NCBI GenBank assembly: GCA_037127315.1
Contig: JBBBDQ010000750.1
Coordinates: 4,615,001-4,679,000 of the forward strand
DNA from: Ascarosepion bandense
Taxonomy: Eukaryota; Mollusca; Cephalopoda; Sepiida; Sepiidae
Direction: 5' to 3'
DNA: 64,000 bases
Shown one piece after another: positions 9,466 through 21,153 of this stretch (positions within the stretch are counted from its first letter, which is position 1; each line of letters opens with the position of its first letter). The notes under the pieces are model-generated. The model was not told the origin of the DNA, searched no databases, and saw nothing but the letters and a program-made list of their open reading frames with translations. Both the position numbers and the translations under genes were made by a program.

Positions 9466-10000
9466 TATGCTGTTTATAAGAAATTATAATGTGGATATAA
9501 AATGGGGGATCAATTTTACATTTTAGTCAATATATAAACTGATCCCTTATTTTGTGGCCATCCAAGTTTCTATACATTTATATTCTAGAGTCATGGGCTT
9601 GAGCTAGTGGATGACAGAACGAGGGTTGCATGGTGTAACAGGAGAAGGCGTGCTAAGAGCCACCAGAGATAGGGAGACGTGAAAAGCCATGATCGCCTAC
9701 GTCCTGAAGGGACAGGCACATAGAAGAAGATATATGCCAACTGTTTATAAGAAATTATAATGTGGATATAAAATGGGGGATCAATTCTACATTATAGTCA
9801 ATATATAAACTGATCCCTTATTTTGTGGCCATCCAAGTTTCTATACATTTATATTCTAGATTCATGGGCTTGAGCTAGTGGATGACAGAACGAGGGTTAC
9901 ATAGTGTAACAGGAGAAGGCGTGCTAAGAGCCACCAGAGATAGGGAGACGTGAAAAGCCATGATCGCCTACGTCCTGAAGGGACAGGACACATAGAAGAA
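9320..10000 (+). repeat. Tandem triplication of the LINE 3' end (~270-bp unit)
   Basis: The segment containing 'ctacgtcctgaaggga' recurs with starts about 268 and 271 bp apart (9421, 9689, 9960). Each unit holds the last ~130 bp of the RTE-like LINE plus a ~140-bp insert with the palindrome 'gggggatca...tgatccc'. The third unit is truncated. Confidence 0.85.
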
Positions 10001-10349
10001 GACGAATTTCGGTGTTTGCAAAGTCAAGAAAACAACGAAAAAGTGGTTGAAATGGAAATTCCTTGTTGCACTATTTACACAAGTGAATAAGAAACTTGAA
10101 GCAATAGAGAAGTAGATCTACAGAGAAATTCAATCGATAGAACGTTTGAATAAGTCTTAAGGAAAACATAAGCATTAAAAAACGTACATTTGGAAAGTGA
10201 CATATAAAATTCCTTTATCACGTCATGGGGCAAGAAGGTCGGGATAATTTAACACTCACAGAACACATTAAAGGTAATAGAAATTTGAGGTCTATTAAAC
10301 ATTTTCGTGTAAATGTATTTTGCAGAGAGTGACACTGAAGGGTAAATGT

Positions 10350-10650
10350 TAGTCAGAGCGACAAGCGACAGGCGTTTGTGAAACCATGATCGCGCATTTG
10401 CTGAAAGGACTTATAACAAAAAAAGAGATAAAATCGTCTGATTGTTTTAATTCGTGCATCGAATGTTGTTGCCACATCTGGCCTGGTGCTTCTGCTATGT
10501 ATTTAGAGATTCTTGACAGAATCTTCAAAAGAATTTGCCATGTTACCGGTTCTAACGTGGCATCTCGTCTTCAGTCATTTTCCCACCCTCATGATGTAGC
10601 TGACCTGTGCCTTTTCTAAAACTATTTTAATGGTAATTGCTCTGATATCC
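10350..10650 (+). mobile_element. Chimeric LINE remnants
   Basis: The first ~80 bp resemble a decayed RTE-like 3' end ('accatgatcgc..cctgaaaggac'). From about 10440 the frame encodes SCIECCCHIWPGASA, ILDRIFKRICHVTG and ASRLQSFSHPHDVADLCLF, the C-terminal region of the Jockey/CR1-like LINE. Both pieces are truncated; the join is probably a recombination or nested insertion. Confidence 0.6.
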
Positions 10651-11100
10651 TTTTTATCTTTGGTAACGCGAAGAATTTAAGAGTGAGAAATTGGAGAGTC
10701 TAGTTCGAATTTCAATTGAATTCATTGCATCCGCTTACATGCAAATGCCCTTGGGAAAGATATTAATCTATCTCTTCTCCCTCCAGCTATGGGTTGAATA
10801 GCAGGACAGATAAGGTTTTTATATTTGGTAAGGCGAAGAGTATGAGTGTCAGAAATCGGAGAGCTTAGTTCGAATTTCAGTTGATTTCGTTGCATTCACG
10901 CACATGCAAATATCCTCAGGAAAGGTATTAATCCATCTCTTCTCCTTTCATCTATAAGTGGAATTAGCGGGACAGATTAGGTTCTATAGCCTTAGTTGGC
11001 AAACAGTCTAACGCAGAAAAAAATTGCAACTTACTGCTGGTTAGTCATGTCTCTTTCGAGACATGATTGCCCAAACGTGTATCACGCAAAGCACTTTTCT
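10651..11100 (+). mobile_element. SINE tandem dimer, diverged
   Basis: Two head-to-tail SINE bodies begin with 'tttttat.tttggtaa.gcgaag' at 10651 and 10816 (165 bp apart). Both keep the B-box-like 'tagttcgaattt' and the 'tgcaaat..cctt' block. Only the second has the 3' part with the hairpin 'catgtctctttcgagacatg' (11047-11066). The A box is decayed in both. Confidence 0.7.
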
Positions 11101-12345
11101 TTTAATCATTTCATCCCGAGCAAGGCGGAAATGCCACTGATGTGCGGGGGGCTACATAACTGTAAAAATATTAATTAGAAGAGAGTGAGAAGTGCAAACC
11201 AGTTAGTAAGGAGCAATAGAAAGATGAGAATGCAGGTGTGATGACGGTTTCATAGGTGGAGAGAAAGGGAAGGATATACGGAGTGGGGAGAGAGCTAGAG
11301 TCCAGTGGTTAATAGATGAGTATTGACATTGCATTTAAATTCTTGGAGGTTGTAGCAATCAGGAAAGCAAGAATATGGGAGAGAGTTCCCAGGCGGGAAG
11401 TGCGAGAGAAGAAGCTTTAGGAGTAGAATTGTCGTCTGCATTTGGCTAACCTAACTGTGAATGAGTGGGACCCAGTTGCCAATCTGGTTGCACGAGTAAA
11501 CACCTGTTGTGGAGCACCAGTGACTTAAGTTCGTCCGAGCAGAAGCCATGAAAGTATTTATAGAACAGACAAAGGGGGGCCCCATTTCATCGGTGGGAAG
11601 TGGCTGCAGTCGAGCCGCCAAGTCAGTACCTATCACATTACAGACTCTCCTATGGAGCCTATCAAGAACAGTGAGGTGAACGGCAGGGGCACCTGACCAT
11701 AAATGGCAGCAGTATTCCATGCACGGACTGATGGTTGACTTGTATATATGGAGGATGGATTCAGGCGGAAAAAAACATCTTGGATCGACATAATGACCCA
11801 ATCTTCTTAGCAGTGGATTTAGCTTTGGATTCGATATAGTGGTTCCATTTGAGGTCGGAAGAGAGGGTCAGGCCGAGGAGGCGCAGTGTATTGCTCTCCG
11901 GGAGAATCGCTTGGTCCATGCTTATGGGAGGCAGGAGAGGTTGCCTGTGATGGTTGACAGACAACAGCTTGGTCTTAGACGCATTGAAGTTGACAAGCCA
12001 CTTCTTGCCCAATTCACCACAGAGTGTAGATCCTGTTCAAGGTCAGTAGCGAGATTATGTCTATCCGCTGCGACAGGTTTCTTACTGGTGCGGGAGTATA
12101 TTGTGGTGTCATCTGCGTAGATGCCTACATGGCCCTTGATCTCATCTGGGAGGTCGTTGATGAAAATAAGGAAGAGCGTCGGGCCCAGGATAGAGCCCTG
12201 TGGGACACCAGCATTCGTGCTGTAGGATGAAGAGGCATGCCCATTCAAAACGACCTTCATTTTGCGGTTATTTAAAAAAAGATTGGATTAGGTCAAGCAG
12301 GCGACCGGTAATACCGTAACCCCGTCTGACTGATTTAAAAAAATG
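11095..12345 (-). mobile_element. Jockey/CR1-like LINE, RT and C-terminus
   Basis: Read 12345 to 11095. [21 protein letters not shown] (split here as NAGVPQGSILGP and TLFLIFINDLP, RT motif B region), then GIYADDTTIYSR (motif C, YADD intact), NFNASKTKLLS, LRLLGLTLSSDLKWNHYIES, MEYCCHLWSGAPA and VLDRLHRRVCNVIG. The 3' UTR ends with 'cgggatgaaatgattaaaag', the standard tail of this family in the window. Frameshifts occur near 12010 and 11780. It is 5' truncated before RT motif A and so is inactive. Confidence 0.85.
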
Positions 12346-12699
12346 AGTCCACCCCAAACAATTCAATAAAGAGCCTGAACGTGACAGCGGAGAATAAGAA
12401 AATATTATTAGGGAGAAAGGACAATGAAAGAACAGGAATTAAAAAGGTAGAAGATAACGATTAATATTGCATTTAAATTTTTGAAGATCAAAGTTGACTG
12501 GAAAGCAAATCAACCAGGTTCCATAATTTCACTGTTGGAATTACTAGATGGAACCGTAAGTTCTATATGAATAGTTTCTTCTTTTGCACTTCTCTCTTTT
12601 TGCTTTCCTGTCAGTTAGGATCTTCCATCTCCTCGCTTTTTGTTTTCATATCAATTAGGATCTTCCTTCTCCTTGAATCTTGTTTTTTTTATTGACCTC

Positions 12700-12960
12700 T
12701 AAGTACCTCCTTGTGTCATAGTGGCTTTATTCCCTTGCTTGGGATGAATGTATAGAATGTTAATATTTTAGAGCTTTTTTATTAGTTTTTTGAAGCTGTT
12801 CCGAGTACTCCAGCAACAATGGGTACAACTGTTATTTTCATGTTGCATACTTTTTAAGTTTCTCTTCTACTTTCTGCTTTATGTTTTTCTATTTATCTGA
12901 CAAATGTTTTCTTTCTCTTTTCCACTAATTCAACCCGTTTTTTTATACTGTTGTTTAACA
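12700..12960 (-). mobile_element. LINE C-terminal fragment with VVPIV.GVLG motif
   Basis: The minus strand contains KQKVEEKLKKYA, a one-base frameshift, then MKITVVPIVAGVLGTASKN and a stop. The same ending occurs in the 46-kb LINE copy (RVVPVIVGALG) that carries a restriction-like endonuclease signature. Surrounding DNA (12350-13340) shows nothing else that I recognise. Confidence 0.5.
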
Positions 12961-13340
12961 AGTACACGGCTCAAAAGCCACTCAAGTTCGAGTGTTAGTG
13001 AATAGGGTTGTTGTAAGTGCGTAAAAGAAAGAAGTACATATTATGAAGACATGTACGATAAAGACTGACGCTAGACTTGAAGAGATTAATACATTAGTGA
13101 TCAGCAAAGCATGATCAATTCTTTGTACACCTTCAGTAAGTACCGGACTCCTCCTGGTATTACTTTATTTTTACAAGGGGACAGATCACATTAAAAACGA
13201 AGTACTGCTGCTATATCTAGGCTGGAGCTGCTCATTTTTCACATATCATTGTTCGAAGGCGCAAGGAAGCAACTTTCCGGTGGTAGAAAAGCAACTAAAA
13301 CCGAAACGCCAGATCAACACCAATAATTTTGCTGATTCTT

Positions 13341-13590
13341 CTTTGGATTTCAGCAGGAATCTCTAAATATATAGCAGGAACTATAATAATATTCCAAGCA
13401 TGATAAATTTATTAATGCGTATGACAGAAAAAAAAAATTCTGATTCATGTCAACAGAGAATGATAGCCCGAGAAGTTGTAGCGAGTTACTCGCTTGGAGG
13501 TCAGCACCAGGCAGAAAGGATTCTTTCAGATGATTGACAGAGAGTAGTTTTGTTTTGGGAGGGTTAAAAGCCATTCTTTGTCATGTCAAA
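13341..13590 (-). mobile_element. Short LINE fragment
   Basis: The minus-strand frame encodes MAFNPPKTKLLSVNHLKE, then LQLLGLSFSVDMN, which corresponds to the segment after the YADD box in the Jockey/CR1-like copies (NFNASKTKLLS..LRLLGLTLSADL). Both ends are broken. Confidence 0.65.
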
Positions 13591-13599
13591 TGCTCAGAT

Positions 13600-13935
13600 G
13601 AACTATATTCCATAGATCCACCGGCTTTTAACATCAGATCTAAGACCCACCATTCCATGGACTTATCCTCTTCTTATTTCATTAGTAAGAAAGAATGTTG
13701 TAATCAGATAATGTTTTCCCAAGAATCACTACTTTGTAGATCAAACTCCCGAGAGTATGCTTTACCGATCACTACGAGTCTAACCCCTTTAATTTCTGTT
13801 TTAACAGTTAGTTTTACTATATAGTCTCACAAACTGCACTTCTTTCATCTTCCTCCTTTACAGCAACCTAATTTAGAAATCCTCAACCTTAAGTGGCACA
13901 TGGGCCTTGTATTGGGTGAGCTATAATAAAAAGAA
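13600..13935 (+). mobile_element. LINE C-terminal and 3' UTR fragment
   Basis: The plus strand shares ALPITTSLTPLISVLTV with FPITTILTLSDLVLT of 6235-6290 and ends in 'tggcacatgggccttgtattgggtgagctataataaa', a 3' tail that parallels the one near 6340. It abuts the minus-strand fragment at about 13595. Confidence 0.5.
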
Positions 13936-13968
13936 ATCTGGATAAGGAGTTTCCTCCTTAACAATGAA

Positions 13969-14195
13969 ATAATGATTGATTGATTTCTTTTTTTACGGCT
14001 TATCAACCTTTTGCAGTTTATTTAAAGCTATAAAATATGTTTGGATTGTAAGAATTTTTGTAAGATAATAATGATTTACTGATACAAGGCCTACTATTTA
14101 ACCCATGGTTAGGGTGAGAAAAGAGGTGGATTCATATTTTTCCATGAGTAGTTGCGCGTAAGTAAGTATAATGAACCCGACTGGATACTGGAACT
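13969..14195 (-). mobile_element. SINE with (ATTG)n tail
   Basis: The minus orientation ends in 'aatcaatcaat'. The body shares 'tatttaaccca' and 'ttgcgcgtaagtaagtataatg' with the main tRNA-derived SINE, but the 3' tail is different, so it is a second family with a related head. It has no terminal 'gtcagtca' hairpin. Confidence 0.5.
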
Positions 14196-14199
14196 ATTA

Positions 14200-14690
14200 T
14201 GAAAATAAAACAATAATAACAACACACAACAACAATAATTATTATAATGGAAAAAAATAAAAATACCGTATAATAATAATAATAGTAATGATATTAGTAA
14301 TGAAAGTAAACTATAGAAAAATAATATAATCAAATAGAAAAGAAAACAATAATATTATAATAAAACTAACAAAAATAAAGAAACAGTATAATAATGATAA
14401 TAATAGTAAAGAGTAATAATAAAAAAGAAATAAAGAAACAATATTATAATAATAATAATCACTAAAAAAAGTAAAAAAATAATAACATATCAGTAACTAT
14501 TATACGAAAATATATCTTTAAAACGTTTCTTTCTAATAATAATAATAATATATAATAAAATAGAAAAAGGAAACAAATAATAATAATGAAATAATTGAAA
14601 AATAACGAAATAAAATCAACAGCAAGAACAACATCAATAATTAGGGAGAAATAAAGCAACAAAAGGTAGGAATAAAAAGCAACGAATATT
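14200..14690. repeat. (TAA)-rich low-complexity DNA
   Basis: Irregular TAA/AATA repeats with scattered unique bases. The minus-strand frames here are hydrophobic low-complexity artefacts. Confidence 0.85.
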
Positions 14691-14753
14691 AAAAATGTAA
14701 CGAAACTTTATTTGAATCTAAGCTTCGAAAAAGTATCGAATTTAGAAATAGAA

Positions 14754-15420
14754 TAGCAGCAGCAGCAGCAGCAACAACAACAACAACAACAACAACAACA
14801 CCATTTAAAACAACAACAACACCATTTAAAACAACAACACCATTTAAAACAACAAGAACAACAACACCATTTAAAACAACAAAAACAACAACACCATTTA
14901 AAACAACAACAACACCATTTAAAACAACAACAACAACAACAAAACCATTTAAAACAACAACACCATTTAAAACAACAACAACACCATTTAAAACAACAAC
15001 AACAACACCATTTAAAAACAACAACACCATTTAAAACAACAAGAACAAGAACAACATTTAAAACAACAAAAACAACAACACCATTTAAAACAACAACAAC
15101 ACCATTTAAAACAACAACACCATTTAAAACAACAACAACAAAACCATTTAAAACAACAACACCACCATTTAAAACAACAACAACACCATTTAAAACAACA
15201 ACAACAACACCATTTGAAAACAACAACACCATTTAAAACAACAAGAACAACAACCACATTTAAAACAACAAAAACAACAACACCATTTAAAACAACAACA
15301 ACACCATTTAAAAACAACAATACCATTTAAAACAACAACAACAACAACAATAACACCATTTAAAAACTACAACAACAACAGTAATAATAATAATAACAAT
15401 AATAATAATAATAAAAAAGG
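14754..15420. repeat. Minisatellite of (ACA)n and CCATTTAAA
   Basis: Runs of AAC of variable length alternate with the fixed word 'accatttaaaac', about 26 times. A CAGCAG run starts it and an AAT run ends it. The variable ACA number makes all three minus frames open as valine-, cysteine- or asparagine-type repeats. Confidence 0.95.
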
Positions 15421-15609
15421 AAACATCTTTAAAATACAATAAAATAATATTATATAATATAAACAATAGAAAAATAAAGTAACTGTAATATCAGTAATGA
15501 AGATCATAGAAAAACAAAAATGATATAATAATAAATTAAGGGAAAGATAAAGAAAAATGATAGAAATAATATCAATAAAACCAATTAGAAAAAAAAGTAA
15601 CAATAACAT

Positions 15610-16500
15610 TGAAAAAGAACAATAAGTAATTACAGAAAAATAAGAAATTATTGTTTCTTTGCTTTTTGCAATTATTTATCATTTTTACTTTTTTTTAAAT
15701 GAAGAAACAATTGCTACTTCTTCATTTGAACTATAATTTGGCAAAATGTAATTTAATTGTCCTTACATATATTTTTTCTTCAAACGTCCACAGCTGATAC
15801 AATTTGAGATAATTCAAAACATTACTGATAAAAATAAGAATAAAAAGAAGGAATAAAGCCGAATGAATCTTTTAAGTTAAACATCTTGATACAATGGAAG
15901 TTAAAATGTAAAGTTGAGGATCTTAAACGTTCGATGTAAATTTTAAACCAAAGTTTTGTTGTTTTTAAACGTCCCTCACTCTATATATTAATAACCCTGG
16001 TTTCATTGATCAAACGATTATTAATCTGAAAAAAGTTACTTCTTGAAAATTTTAGAGCATTTCCTTTTTGTCATTGAACAAAATGAAAAACAAATGACAA
16101 AATAATATTCGATTTTATTTAGCAGTTTAAAATTATTATTTTTGTTATATATTCTCTGATCGCAGTGTGTAATTTCGCCCATAAGTGTATTTACATTGAA
16201 CAATTATTGTTTGATGAAAAAATGCAAGCTGTCTAAAAAAAAAAAAAGAATGTTTTGAAAAGTCAAGAATGCGGACACCAGGTGACAGGTGAAATTGTGT
16301 TAACACAGCTGTTCTCAAAAGTCAAAAAATATAAAAACATAAGTTTATTTACATTAGAATAAATATTGTTTTGGAAAATTAAGAAAATTAAGAATACGGG
16401 TCCAACTTTGTATTGAGGGAATGTGATTGTGTTTTGCTTTAGTAACCAGTCAAGGCCAGAGAATATAAGCCATTGGAAAGCAAATAATAATAATTTGAAA
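15610..16500. other. Unassigned AT-rich interval
   Basis: No coding, RNA or repeat family recognised. Short poly-A/T runs only. Confidence 0.5.
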
Positions 16501-16552
16501 ATAACAAACAATATGCGTGACTAAAGATGACGCAGTCGAGGCAATTCGGCAA

Positions 16553-16557
<5 letters not shown>

Positions 16558-16612
<55 letters not shown>
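16558..16612. repeat. (GA)n microsatellite
   Basis: About 27 GA units. It lies in a short region (16517-16760) open in two plus frames that resembles no family. Confidence 0.95.
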
Positions 16613-16615
<3 letters not shown>

Positions 16616-16919
16616 TCAGAGAGAGACAGATCGGATCAAAGGAGCCACTCGAGAAGGCGAAAAGAAGATGAACCCAGCGATCAATTCTCTCGTATGTGCG
16701 TGCTTACCTCTGACCACTTTTCTACTCTACACCACGTCACCGAAGAAGAATAAAAATATAATTCTATATTTTTATATATATCCGTCTCTGAGTTTATTAG
16801 TGAAATCGATAGTCATTTTGGTTTGCAGTTTATATATACACAAAAGGTATATAAAATCAAGACTAAAGTTCACCCTATATATGGCTTAAGATAGAAGGTT
16901 ACTTAAAACAGATGTTTGA

Positions 16920-17080
16920 ATGGTATGAGTAAGAGGCGCGATTTATGTGAAAGATAACTGTTAAATCCAGTTTCCGACAAGAGCATACAATTGGATTTGA
17001 TCCCCTGAAGATGGTGTTTAGCTTTTGTAAAGTTAAATCCTACCGCCACCATATTTGTGGAGCAGATACTGAATTTAGGA
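16920..17080 (-). mobile_element. Possible LINE endonuclease-domain fragment
   Basis: The minus frame contains KAKHHLQGIKSNCMLLSETG, resembling the start of the apurinic endonuclease domain of Jockey/CR1-like LINEs (a 'QHHL....LLLSET' type block). It is short and the match is from memory. Confidence 0.35.
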
Positions 17081-17329
17081 TCTACTTTTATTTTGTAGGA
17101 CTGTGTTTTATTTTCTATATGTTTAGAGCAAATTATCAAAAAACTTCTGTGAAAGTCATTGTCTTACGAGAATCACGTTGTTGGCAGAAGTAAAGCTTTA
17201 AAATATTTTTAAATGCATTGAGAATCACTTAAATAAAGAAATAGCGATATAAAACGCTGGACAGTGGCCAGAAATGAACGCTAGCGTTATTGACATGGCA
17301 TTATTTACTAAAAGCATTCACCACTTAGC

Positions 17330-17590
17330 TTAGTTCTAGAACTGGAGCCTTATCTTAAATATTCCCGTTCCAGAAATGGAGTCATATCCCAAATACCCCG
17401 TTCTAGAACTCGAGACCTATCTCAAATATCTCCATTCCAGAACGGAATGTCTATTTCAAATATCCCCGTTTCAGAACTGGAGGTCTATCCTAAGTATTCC
17501 CGTGCAAGAAATGGAAGCCTATCTCAAATAAGTCTCCATTTCCATATTTAAGAAATGTAGCTCCATCTCAAATATCCCCAATCCAAAACT
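17330..17590. repeat. ~34-bp minisatellite
   Basis: About seven units of the form 'ccagaactggagtctatctcaaatatccccgtt', with starts near 17371, 17404, 17438 and 17472, each diverged by a few bases. Confidence 0.85.
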
Positions 17591-17591
17591 T

Positions 17592-18012
17592 AAAATTAAT
17601 TTTCTTGAGAGAGTCTTTGTAATATTTGTAATAAAAAGGACTAGAAAAAATTGATTCATAAATTATTTCTTTGAATCAAGTAAAATTAAAATGTTACATT
17701 TTAGTATAAGAAGCGTGGTAAAGCTTCAATATAATTTTTTACTTTATTTCATTGGTCTTTCGCGTTAAAATTAACTTTTGTGAGAGAATCTTTTTAACAC
17801 TTGTAATAATAAAGACTAGTAAAAAAATCGGATTAATAAATTATTTCTTTAAATTAAATGAAGTTAAAATGTAATATTTTCGTATAAAGAGCGAGGTAAA
17901 GAGTTAATATACTTTCTTTTACTTTATTTCACCGGGTTTTTAAGTTAAAATTAACTTTCTTGAAATAGTCTTTGTAACATTTATAATAGAAAAGACTAGT
18001 AAAGAAATCCGA
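17592..18012. repeat. Tandem repeat of ~175-180 bp, 2.4 copies
   Basis: Starts with 'aaaattaa.tt' at 17592, 17767 and 17947. Units share 'gagtcttt.taa.a.ttgtaataa', 'aaagactagtaaa' and 'ttactttatttca'. No coding capacity. Confidence 0.85.
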
Positions 18013-18234
18013 TCTATCTTATCTGGGTTTCTGCAAATATTAAGAAATAATGTCGGTTCATTATTAAAAAAAAAGTGTTGCTTAGATCTCTCCTACGAAG
18101 CAAAAGCTACGACTTATAGATTCGCAGAAGTTCCAATGAGAAAACAACGTGCTTTCATTTGAAGGTTTATTCAAACCTTGCAATGTCAAGCTGACTCCGT
18201 ATCAGAAACAGTATTTGTCTATATTTGTCATCTG

Positions 18235-18640
18235 AGATGAGGTAGTATTTACACTATTTACATTATTCGGACTATTGTTCTCATCTTCGTTGCCATTTGT
18301 GCGGCATTTCAGCCGGTATACGCTCCGGACTTCTTCTTTCTTGCTAGGAATTTTGAACCGAAGCCTTTATTACGATCACTGATCACTCATTCCTTGTGCG
18401 AAGCCTCTTTTGGTAGTCATGAGTTATCTCCCTCTAACTGGACACTCTAAGTTGTTCACAAGGTCTCATCAACATATCTCAGCCATAGAGTTAGCTTTAG
18501 AGCTGTGGATTCTAATGCCATCTCTTCAAAGTATTTCATGTATATGTGAGCCAGTATGTTAGCCTGAGCGTACAACGACCGAAACGTTGTATAAAACGCA
18601 ACAAAGATGAGGACAATAAGGCTGAATAATGTAAATAGGA
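18235..18640. mobile_element. PLE pseudo-LTR pair flanking an RT scrap
   Basis: The left arm (18245-18450) matches 39243-39450, and the right arm (18566-18640) is its reverse complement ('cgaccgaaacgttgta..aacaaagatgaggacaata'). Between them the minus strand encodes ANILAHIYMKYFEEMAL and LWLRYVDETL, corresponding to the Penelope-like RT motif C region in which YVDD is expected. The second aspartate is replaced by glutamate. A stop follows directly. This ties the foldback family to a Penelope-like element. Confidence 0.65.
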
Positions 18641-19200
18641 TAGGAATACTTTGTTGCAAAATTTTTTTCTTTCTTCCTGATAGAAAAAAAGAAATCGATT
18701 CCTGCCAGTGGTACAATTTTTTAAATAAAGAATTCTCAATTAATAAATTTTACTTAGGTACATAGCATGAACAAAGAAAAGGCCCCAAACTTAATAAAAA
18801 CAGTTTTATCGTTACATGTTATTATCAAGAGAAAAGATCGAAGTATTTTTTAATTATTTTTATTTTTTCTAAATCCTTTCTAACACGTTCGAAATTTTGA
18901 TATAAAATTTTGTTTTTTTTCATCAGTGGGTAACCAAATTGTTACCAGATCTTACTATGGGTAATGTTATATTACAAAACTCAGATTTTTTTTCCAGTGA
19001 AAAAAGCCCTAATTTAGAAATTCTTGGAAAAATCAAATAATTGTCGGATTTTAATGAAAGGACTTATTCACAAGTAAATGAAATTATTTTTTAAATTATT
19101 ATTTTTAGAAAATTTTAGTAAAACATATTTTTTTATCTGTTATCTCCCCAACAATCAAAAAATTAAATTCTGTATCAAAAATTTGTTTTATTAGTTAAAC
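18640..19200. other. Unassigned AT-rich interval
   Basis: Nothing recognised. Confidence 0.4.
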
Positions 19201-19221
19201 GCAGGACTCCTTGGGGAATGT

Positions 19222-19222
<1 letters not shown>

Positions 19223-19265
<43 letters not shown>
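19223..19265. repeat. (TA)n microsatellite
   Basis: About 20 TA units. Confidence 0.95.
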
Positions 19266-19266
<1 letters not shown>

Positions 19267-19543
19267 TCAAAATAATAACTAAATAGACTCTGTAAGTATT
19301 TAGGTTGTAAATTTATACTAAGATAAACCTTTAGAAAAACCACTAACAAACAGAACCTAATTCCGTTACACTCCGGTGCACTAAGGCGTCGGATAAAAGG
19401 GGAGAAAAAAAGAAATCCGCGGAATAAGGACAAGACATACGATACTCCGCAGTAAAGAAAAAAACCCCCAAACGGAACCAACCACAAGAAAAAGAAAAAG
19501 TGCTCGATACAAAGTACAAACGATATACAAAAGTAGAGCAAAG

Positions 19544-19659
19544 ACACACAAAGAATCTCAAGCTAGCCAAAACCTACCGCGGTTTCACACTACGGCTCGT
19601 CAGGGCCCGACGAGCCGTAGTGTGAAACCGCGGTAGGTTTTGGCTAGCTTGAGATTCTT

Positions 19660-19666
<7 letters not shown>
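19544..19666. repeat. Perfect 58-bp inverted repeat
   Basis: Arms 19544-19601 and 19609-19666 are identical reverse complements without one mismatch, separated by AGGGCCC. The arms are GC-richer than the surroundings. Both strands therefore encode the same short peptide start (MASLRFFVC), which is a consequence of the symmetry. A related but imperfect hairpin is at 57762-57833 ('aacctac..ggtttc' in both). Confidence 0.95.

Positions 19667-19700
<34 letters not shown>
19667..19700. repeat. (TA)n microsatellite
   Basis: A TA tract between the palindrome and the foldback element. Confidence 0.9.
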
Positions 19701-19705
<5 letters not shown>

Positions 19706-20009
19706 AGTGAATACAGAACGAAGAATTCTTTCCACGCCCAAAACATTAATTTAAAACAGTGCTCGATATATAATTTTCTATATAGAGCTGTGAATATTTA
19801 TTATAAATTATATTTTAGAACATGTACATAACTTCTCTATATATAAAAGCTACGAAGGCGCGTCCATTTCTGCATCGGAGTACCGAAGCTTCGCCAGGCA
19901 ATGTGGTACTGGGAATCCTTTTCATTTTTATTTATTTCGTTTTGTTAGGGGTATTGGCTGGGGGTTTTGATATTGTGATATTTCGTTGACAGTTGGAATT
20001 TTTTGGATC

Positions 20010-20340
20010 AATTAAGGTTAATAACCATAACCATAACCAAGATAAGATGAATTATATATTGACTAGATATGAGAATAGAAGTTAAGAATTAAAATAAGGT
20101 GTATAACCATTATTAGTTTTAACTAATAAAGTAAGGTTAATAACCACAATTGATGTTGATCAATGTTAATTATAAAGTAAGGTTAAAGACCATAATTAGA
20201 GTAAGGTCAATAACCATAACCATAATTAAAACTAGGTTAATAACCATAACCATAAATTAGAGTAAGATTTATAACCATAAATATAATTACAGTAAGGTTA
20301 ATAACCATAACCATAACCATAATAAATCGAATCATATATA
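20010..20340. repeat. (AACCAT)-type irregular repeat
   Basis: The words 'aaggttaataaccataaccataa' and 'gactagatatgagaatagaa' recur. It lies inside the foldback element. It is not a telomeric TTAGGG repeat. Confidence 0.7.
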
Positions 20341-20870
20341 GACTAGATATGAGAATAGAAATTTATATGAGAATAGAAAATTAAAACTTACAAATTTAAT
20401 AGTGAAAATGATCTCCAAAAAATGATCTAATTAAAAATCAAAGATTTAAATTTAAAAATTGAATAGAGAAAGCGATTCCCAAACAATGATATCAAAAATT
20501 AAAAATGTAAGACAAAAAACACATTCCCTAAACCCAATATTAAGATTAAACATGCAAACTTACACCGATTGTAAAGACTCTGCAAAAATAAAAAATAAAA
20601 AAAAAATATCCGCACCAACTAATAAATTCCAACGGTCACAGACTGACTACATTATCTTGCTAACACCCACCAACACACACTAACACTCTCCACAAAAAAT
20701 TCCAACTGTCAACGAAATATCACAATATCAAAACCCCCCAGCCAATACACCTAACAAAACGAAATAAATAAAAATGAAAAGGACCAGTACCACATCACCT
20801 GACGAAGCATCGGTACTCCGATGCAGAAACGGATGCGCCTTCGTAGCGATTATATATAGAGAAGTTATGT

Positions 20871-21153
20871 CAGTCAGCCATACGTGATACACGCTTGGGC
20901 AATCATGTCTCGAAAGACTGGGCAGAAGATTATCCCGCAGTAGGTTGCCATTGCTTTCTGCGGTAGACTGGTTGCCGACCAAGGCTATAGAACCCAATCT
21001 GTCCTGCTATTTAACCCATAACTGGAAGGAAGAGACGGATACCTTTCCCAAGGGTATTTGCGCATAAGTGACTACAATGGATTCAACTGGAATTCGAACT
21101 CGGCTCCCCGGTTTCTCGTTCCGAGCCGATATCCACTGTACCACAACGCACAT
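20871..21153 (-). mobile_element. tRNA-derived SINE, full length, with TSD
   Basis: The minus orientation has an A-box-like 'gtggtacagtggatatcgg' and B box 'gagttcgaattcc'. The 7-bp target site duplication 'gttatgt' lies at 20864-20870 and 21154-21160. The uninterrupted partner arm (about 19820-19840) shows the pre-insertion sequence, confirming both ends. The 3' part has the hairpin of this family, decayed here. Confidence 0.9.

Noticed and set aside
14689..15326. Long minus-strand frames made of valine, cysteine or asparagine-like repeats
   Set aside because: They are translations of an ACA-rich minisatellite in three overlapping frames.
16517..16889. Arginine/glutamate-rich ORF at 16.5 kb
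   Set aside because: Most of it is a (GA)n microsatellite, and the flanks match no family.
20010..20340. Telomere-like repeat
   Set aside because: The AACCAT words are irregular and differ from TTAGGG; they lie inside a foldback element.
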